A DNA stretch of 19,434 nucleotides from Candidatus Schekmanbacteria bacterium (GTDB lineage: Bacteria > CSSED10-310 > JACPHN01). Location: contig JACPHN010000099.1 in assembly GCA_016188575.1 (NCBI GenBank), positions 1-19,434 of the forward strand. The letters run 5' to 3'. Below are positions 15,031 through 19,434 of this stretch, piece after piece. The position numbers and the translations under genes were made by a program. Positions within the stretch are counted from its first letter, which is position 1. Each line of letters begins with the position of its first letter. The notes below the pieces were generated by a model. The model did no database searches and was not told the DNA's origin. It worked only from the letters and a program-made list of their open reading frames with translations.

Positions 15031-15346
15031 TCCAGATCTCCTGTATTTGTTCGGCACCTCCCCCCGCAAGCGACTGAGCCTCAGGCACAGCTAACGCGGA
15101 CGTGGGCTGGCGCCATGTGTCATGAAGTATGTGGGTGAACGGCCGATATTTCAATGCGGAGCTTCTCGAGCGAATCGAGGGAGCGGCGAGGGCGAGGCCC
15201 GAGATGTCTCGTACCCAACTTCGCCGGTTGGTCTGTAGGTGGCTCGACGGGTGAGGTCCTCACACCCTCTCAACCCAATGGATGATGGCGACGCCGCGTC
15301 GAGAAGACGGTGGATCCAGGCTGACCTGGCCGCTGGTCCGGTGACC
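15031..15346. other. Non-coding stretch holding a transposase stump
   Basis: Apart from the 41-codon transposase fragment at 15129-15254, I see no gene in this stretch. A 13-nt palindrome, GTGAGGTCCTCAC (15251-15263), overlaps the fragment's stop and may be an element end. The tail (15264-15346) lies past the stop of the dikinase gene and has only weak secondary structure. Confidence 0.4.
15129..15254 (+). pseudogene. Truncated N-terminus of a DruA/DUF4338-like transposase
   Basis: The 41-codon frame starts MWVNGRYFNAELLERIEGAA, continues with ARPEMSRTQLRRLVCRWLDG, and then stops. This follows the N-terminal pattern of the DUF4338/DruA-like protein family found in transposase-related and Druantia genes: G-R-x-F, E-x-L-x-R-I, P-x-x-SR-x-x-L-x-R-x-VC-x-WLD. 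Intact proteins continue with a W-R-x-x-NG segment and several hundred residues. None of that follows in any frame, so this is a remnant cut just after the VCxWLD motif. No ribosome-binding site is evident. It marks the right edge of the restriction-modification island. The family assignment comes from memory of the pattern and needs a profile search. Confidence 0.5.
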
Positions 15347-17848
15347 TCAGGCGCGCCTGCACCTCCGGACGACGGCGCCGTTTGCGTCCACTTCCACTAT
15401 CTCACCGGAAACCAGAACATCGGTCGCCCTGGCCACCCCACAGACCGCCGGGATGCCTTGCTCGCGGGCAATGAGAGCTGCATGGCTGAGCATGCCCCCG
15501 GTCTCCGTGATCACTCCCGAGACGATGCCGAAAACCGCGGTCCAGGCGGGATCCAGCGCGCTCGCCACCAGCACCTCTCCGGCCCGCACCGACTCCAGGT
15601 CTGCGACCGACCGAATGACCCGCACCCTGCCTCGGCAGCATCCCGGCGACGCCGCCGATCCGGTGAGGAGCTCCTGCGCCGAAACGGCTTCGCGCGCACC
15701 ATGGCGGTCCGGAGCGCCGTCGAGCCCGCGCTGCTCGTCCCGTCCCTCCGTCTCCACATCGTCGTACAGGTAGGTGGCCGGGCGGGTAGCCGAATCGCGC
15801 AGATACCGCAGGCGTCGCTCGGTGGCGAGCGCCTGCAGCGAATCGCGGTGTCTGCTTCCCGCGCGCGCTCTCTCCAGCTCGGACCGGGTCAGAAAGAAGA
15901 CGAGCTCGGCGTCTTGCAGTGTGCCGGCGACCGCGAGGTCGCGACCCGCAAGCAGCACCAGAGCGCGGACGTGGCTCAGGATCATGTCGAGGTAGTAGCG
16001 CTGATCTTCACGGTACCGAGTGAACCGCCGCGCCAGGTCAACGATGCTCGTGATGACGGCGCTCCGGGCCGCTCCGGCCGCTCCCAGACGTCCCTGTCGC
16101 ACCCGGCGCACGACCTCCGCGAGCGCCTGATCGCCCGCCGCCGCCGCTGGCGTCCCCGGCACCGGCCGCGCGCCTTCGGCGACGCCGCGCGCCTGCGCCT
16201 CGACCAGACCAAGCACGAGCTCCGGGCGCTCCCGCCACGTCGGAACGTTCAAGTCCCGCGATGGAGACCGATGGCCATGCCGCTCCAGAAACCCGTCGAA
16301 CGCTTGCCAGAACGGTGAGCGTTGCTGCCGATCGGCCAACGTGAGGCGCGTTGCCGACAGTCGCGCGCGCAGCTCGGGATCAGCGCGGGCGAGGTCGGCA
16401 AGCTCGCGGATTTCGCGATTGACGGCGCCGGTCAGGGTGCGCTGCCGCTCTCCGAGGACGCTCAAGAACAGCTCTCCCGAGGGATCCGCGGCCCAGCGCG
16501 CCAGGGTGCCGCGAAGGATTGCGTAGAGCATCGGCGCGTGCAGCCCCATGCCCCAGCGGATGATTTGGAAGTGCCGCCGGCCCGCGGCCATCACCGCGGA
16601 CAGGGCCTCGCGTCGCGCGTCGCGATCCAGCCCCCGGTAGCGACGTTCCGGGTCGCCGCGAAAGCGGCGGCCGAGGTCGACAAAGTGCGCTTCCGCCGCA
16701 CGCAGGTTCGCCAGCGGCCACGCCAGCGCTTCACTCGAAGTCTTCGCGAGCGCGCTCAGCAGCACCCAGGGCCGAAAAGGCTCGTCCCGGATGTGCTGCA
16801 TTCCCGTGTCATCGAACCAGCTCATGGACGCCGCCCTCCGCAGCGACACTGGCAGCGCGCTCAGCATCCTGGCCACGTATTCACCGCTCACGTAGGCGTA
16901 GCCGCGATGTAGGCGCAGCGGTGGATCCGCGAGTAAGTGGGCGACGCCGAAGCGCCGCGCGAAATCGCACAGCAGCTCATCCTCTATCCAGTTTCCGAGC
17001 AGCGAGTGGCTCATTGGCGAGGCGCAATCCGCGAGATATTCGTCGCCGAACCGCCGGGACCACACGTTTGCCGGAGCCGGGCTCGGGATCGCGGTCATCG
17101 GCCGGAGTTGCAACGCATACAGCCGCGCATCGCAAAACGCCCATTCGATATCCTGAGCCGGGCCGACGGTGGCCTCGACGCGCAGTGCGAGTCGCCAGAT
17201 GGCCCAAAGCTGCTCTTCGTTCAAGCAGGAGCCTGCGCTACGCGCGCCCGGATGGTCCCGCAGCTCGCCCGTGAACAGGCCGATCGTGTGCCGGCTCGGG
17301 GCGACGGCTCCGGACACCAGTTTCTCGCCGAGGCCGGGCGCGGCCTCGATGACAATTTCCTTGCTCCACGGCCGCAGCGGGTTGGCGGTCATGAGCACAC
17401 CGGCCACCTCGGCCGGAATCAGCCGCTGAAGGATCACCGCGATGGACTCGGGTGGAGCTTCCCCGTGCGCGGTGGCGTAGGCGCGCGCGCGCTCGGACAG
17501 CGCGGATTCCCGGCAAGCGAGCACGGCCTCGAGGAGCGCCGTCTCGCCGTCAACCCCAATGACACTCGCGAAGATCCCGGCGTGCGACGCGCCGGGAGAG
17601 TCCTCACCTGCCGCAGAGCTGCGCACGGCGAGCTGCGCTTCCGGATGTGCGGCGGTGAAATCGCACCAGAAGCGGCGCAAGATCTCCGCCCGGCGTCGCA
17701 ACGACAGCCGCCAGCACACACTGTCGGCAGGGATCACCCACGTCTCCGGAATCAGGATCCCCGCCCTCTGCAGGGCCAGCAACCCCGCTGACTTGCCGCC
17801 CACGCTCCACAGCGGGAGATGCGCGGTCGCGCTCAAGGGTGCGATCAC
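15347..17848 (-). CDS. PEP-utilising dikinase, rifampicin phosphotransferase-like architecture
   Basis: The 833-aa protein has an N-terminal ATP-grasp PEP/pyruvate-binding domain (VGGKSAGLLALQRAG, AVRSSAAGEDSPGASHAGIF, LIPAEVAGVLMTANP, IEAAPGLGEKLVSG, DIEWAF and LYALQLRP; residues about 1-265). A long middle region (about 270-725) follows. The C-terminal phosphohistidine domain has TGGMLSHAALIAREQGIPAV, where H789 is the phosphate carrier. This order and length match rifampicin phosphotransferase (Rph), which splits ATP and phosphorylates the drug. PEP synthase and pyruvate phosphate dikinase would also have a C-terminal PEP-binding barrel, which is missing. The true acceptor is unknown and drug resistance should not be assumed. 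GTG 17848 overlaps the upstream stop (GTGA) and has AAAGGGGGG eight bases before it. It is co-transcribed with the DUF7064-like gene. Confidence 0.85.
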   Translation of the reverse strand: MIAPLSATAHLPLWSVGGKSAGLLALQRAGILIPETWVIPADSVCWRLSLRRRAEILRRFWCDFTAAHPEAQLAVRSSAAGEDSPGASHAGIFASVIGVDGETALLEAVLACRESALSERARAYATAHGEAPPESIAVILQRLIPAEVAGVLMTANPLRPWSKEIVIEAAPGLGEKLVSGAVAPSRHTIGLFTGELRDHPGARSAGSCLNEEQLWAIWRLALRVEATVGPAQDIEWAFCDARLYALQLRPMTAIPSPAPANVWSRRFGDEYLADCASPMSHSLLGNWIEDELLCDFARRFGVAHLLADPPLRLHRGYAYVSGEYVARMLSALPVSLRRAASMSWFDDTGMQHIRDEPFRPWVLLSALAKTSSEALAWPLANLRAAEAHFVDLGRRFRGDPERRYRGLDRDARREALSAVMAAGRRHFQIIRWGMGLHAPMLYAILRGTLARWAADPSGELFLSVLGERQRTLTGAVNREIRELADLARADPELRARLSATRLTLADRQQRSPFWQAFDGFLERHGHRSPSRDLNVPTWRERPELVLGLVEAQARGVAEGARPVPGTPAAAAGDQALAEVVRRVRQGRLGAAGAARSAVITSIVDLARRFTRYREDQRYYLDMILSHVRALVLLAGRDLAVAGTLQDAELVFFLTRSELERARAGSRHRDSLQALATERRLRYLRDSATRPATYLYDDVETEGRDEQRGLDGAPDRHGAREAVSAQELLTGSAASPGCCRGRVRVIRSVADLESVRAGEVLVASALDPAWTAVFGIVSGVITETGGMLSHAALIAREQGIPAVCGVARATDVLVSGEIVEVDANGAVVRRCRRA

Positions 17849-18951
17849 CAGCCGCGCCCCCCTTTCAGCACCGCCTGGATGCCCGTCGCCAGGAGGTCCG
17901 GCAGGCGCCGCACCGTTCCCCCCACGCCCACGTGAACCGCCCGTTCCACGACTCCGTATCCCTGAAGCGGCGCCCTCTCGCCCTCGGGGACCGCAGGCGC
18001 ACGGACAGGCCCGAGACCTTCACCGTCCCTCCTCGCCCCGCTCGCGGGGTAAATGTCGGGGTGGGGCGCCGAGCACGCCTGCGCTGGTTCGCCGCTCTTT
18101 CGGGCGCGTCTGCCCTCCAGCACCCAGCGCGCGTGCACTTCCTCCAGCCATAACCCGCGGTACGCGAGCGGAAAGCGCCCCACAGGGGTGCCGCGCAGGA
18201 TCAGCTCCTCCCCATCCGCGGGGTGTGCCGTGACCTGGACCTGGCGAAAGCGGGGCGCCTTCACGCCACCTCGGGAATAGGCCACCTCGGCGCTGAAAAT
18301 CGGTGTCGTCGCGCCATCGCGATGCACGTATCCGCAAGGTATCGGCGCCCGGGGCCCCGGGCCGCGAAAGAGGTTGACGCTGAGCCGCGCACCGAAGAAC
18401 GCGTTGATCCAATCCCATCCGGCGATCTCGGACCAGGCCCGTGCTCCCCAGGACTTGTCGCGTTGCCCGAGCCCGTTGACGCCGATCGTGGCGCCGCCGA
18501 GGCGGAGCGCGCCGCGCGCCACGCCGGACTGCTCGAAGTGGTGGGCCGCGATTCCGGCGAGGCCTTCGCCTTCGCTGTCGTGGTAATCGACGGCCGGGTG
18601 CAGCGCCCGCCAATCGAGAGCGACGTCGGCCCCCGCGCCGGCGAGCTGCAGGCGCCAGTGGACGAGCGGTTCCAGCATGGTGAAGCGCAGTCCTCTGGCG
18701 GCGAGGACCAGGCCGCGCTCCGCGTAGACCCCGACGCGCACGCCGATGGCGGGATAGAGCAGGACCGGGCGGCCCCGGTGGAGGGCAAAAACGAGCCCGT
18801 CACCGCGACCGTCGGGCCGGACGCTGATGCGCGCGACGAGCAGCAGCTCCGCAGCGGGATCGACGACGTTGAAATAGAAGCTCTCCTGCCAGTGCGGCAG
18901 GTTAGCGGCCGGGTGGAGCCACTCGTCCTGTTGTTCGATTATCCGCTGCAT
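17845..18951 (-). CDS. DUF7064-like (AttH/CrtC-like beta-barrel) protein
   Basis: The 368-aa protein is rich in beta strands (WQESFYFNVVD, LLLVARISVRPDG, LVFALHRG). It carries the hallmark VNGLGQRDKSWGARAW (158-173), resembling the G-x-GQRDHSWG-x-R-W motif of DUF7064 and the related AttH/carotenoid-hydratase-like lipocalin families. The end GYGVVERAVHVG also fits these families. Residues about 285-335 are a polar, Arg/Pro/Ala-rich insert. ATG 18951 was chosen because GGAGAG precedes it at good spacing; ATGs and GTGs further upstream lack a ribosome site. There is no signal peptide. It is the first gene of a two-gene operon with the dikinase, so both probably act on the same small molecule, perhaps a lipid or terpenoid; that is inference. 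No function is experimentally assigned to close relatives that I can name. Confidence 0.75.
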   Translation of the reverse strand: MQRIIEQQDEWLHPAANLPHWQESFYFNVVDPAAELLLVARISVRPDGRGDGLVFALHRGRPVLLYPAIGVRVGVYAERGLVLAARGLRFTMLEPLVHWRLQLAGAGADVALDWRALHPAVDYHDSEGEGLAGIAAHHFEQSGVARGALRLGGATIGVNGLGQRDKSWGARAWSEIAGWDWINAFFGARLSVNLFRGPGPRAPIPCGYVHRDGATTPIFSAEVAYSRGGVKAPRFRQVQVTAHPADGEELILRGTPVGRFPLAYRGLWLEEVHARWVLEGRRARKSGEPAQACSAPHPDIYPASGARRDGEGLGPVRAPAVPEGERAPLQGYGVVERAVHVGVGGTVRRLPDLLATGIQAVLKGGRGW

Positions 18952-19304
18952 ACCGCTCTCCGGGGTGCGCACCACCGACATCGTGTACACCGGTGCTGCC
19001 GAATCGTCGATGGCGACCGCGTGCGATGGCGATCGCCGCCTTCCCTGCTCTGGTGCACAGCGGCGCCTGAGCGCAACGTTGGGCGTCGGCGGAATTGGTT
19101 TACACCATGGCGAGCGCAATGCGCGTGGACACTTGTAAAGGAGCATCACCTGACATTCGGCCGACGCCAGAAGTTGACTTCCCTCTCCCCGGGAATTAGA
19201 TAGCCAACCGGAGCTTGCCCGCACCAGAGGTGGCCCGTGGACGTGACCACCCGACCCAGTTGCCACCGCAGCGGCGCCGCGGGAACCGCTCGCGGCACGT
19301 GACC
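18952..19304. other. Divergent intergenic region before the right-edge gene
   Basis: About 350 bp lie between the DUF7064-like start (minus) and the nuclease start (plus). Frames here give no credible protein. It holds a short palindrome GGTGCGCACC (18964-18973) just upstream of the minus-strand ribosome site and a possible plus-strand promoter at 19174-19202. I find no sigma-54 element here. Confidence 0.45.
19174..19202 (+). promoter_or_regulatory. Possible sigma-70 promoter for the right-edge nuclease gene
   Basis: TTGACT (5 of 6 matches to -35), a 17-nt spacer, then TAGATA as a poor -10 (3 of 6). It would leave a leader of about 95 nt before ATG 19305. Confidence 0.3.
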
Positions 19305-19434
19305 ATGATCCAGATTGCCAATCCGCTGTACGACGTGATCTTCAAGTACCTGATGGAGGACAAGGAGTCGGCCTGTCTGCTGCTCTCTCGCATCCTCGGG
19401 CGGACCATCGCCGACATCGACTTCCTTCCCCAGG
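19305..19434 (+). CDS. PD-(D/E)XK nuclease family transposase / Rpn-like protein, 3' end outside the window
   Basis: The visible 43 codons read MIQIANPLYDVIFKYLMEDK, then an ESACLLLSRILGRTI segment, then IDFLPQ. NPLYDVIFKYLM with LLLS-x-I-L-G and a following L/I-x-FLPQ is the characteristic N-terminus of the 'PD-(D/E)XK nuclease family transposase' proteins, related to the Rpn recombination-promoting nucleases. The catalytic residues of that family lie further on, outside the window, so activity cannot be judged. ATG 19305 lacks a good ribosome-binding site; an in-frame GTG is at 19299. These genes are often mobile or present in many copies, which fits a position next to an accessory island. 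Confidence 0.75.
   Translation, partial: MIQIANPLYDVIFKYLMEDKESACLLLSRILGRTIADIDFLPQ

Noticed and set aside
15347-17848. Calling the gene a rifampicin resistance gene.
   Set aside because: The domain order matches Rph, but I cannot verify the drug-binding residues of the middle domain, and the operon partner suggests another substrate.

Overview
The window is high-GC bacterial DNA. It carries exported proteins with fibronectin, Ig-like and FGE-type modules, FHA domains, and near-consensus sigma-54 promoters. That combination fits an uncultured deltaproteobacterial-type lineage (Myxococcota, Desulfobacterota or Binatota-like), but no rRNA or marker gene fixes the taxonomy.

Left part (1-10.5 kb). 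A partial hypothetical gene on the plus strand faces a small minus-strand gene across a long hairpin. Four minus-strand genes follow: an exported trypsin-like protease, a TatD-family hydrolase (GTGA overlap with the protease gene), a tandem-FHA protein and a 120-aa hypothetical protein. Divergent from these are a GH123/DUF4091-type exported glycosidase-like protein, a SAM methyltransferase, and a 927-aa exported FnIII/Ig-like/FGE-sulfatase-domain protein. Three sigma-54 -24/-12 elements sit in the intergenic regions before the small hypothetical gene, the glycosidase-like gene and the 927-aa protein gene. Two of them have clean palindromes 110-160 bp upstream, where enhancer-binding activators normally bind. 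This suggests a small sigma-54 regulon of exported or unknown-function genes. The 927-aa protein also has a two-helix, sorting-signal-like segment inserted inside its FnIII domain.

Middle part (10.5-15.3 kb). This is an accessory island. It begins with a cluster of diverged direct and inverted repeats and about 1.2 kb of DNA without convincing genes. A type II restriction-modification locus follows: a PD-(D/E)XK endonuclease (plus strand) tail-to-tail with a C5-cytosine methyltransferase and a Vsr-type endonuclease (minus strand). The endonuclease gene has a promoter with a perfect -35 box. The methyltransferase has its own promoter inside the end of vsr, placed so that the transcript would be nearly leaderless. 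The island ends at a 41-codon stump of a DruA/DUF4338-like transposase N-terminus.

Right part (15.3-19.4 kb). A two-gene minus-strand operon encodes a DUF7064-like protein and a dikinase with the domain order of rifampicin phosphotransferase/PEP synthase (ATP-grasp, middle domain, phosphohistidine domain). The window ends in the start of a PD-(D/E)XK 'transposase'/Rpn-like nuclease gene on the plus strand.
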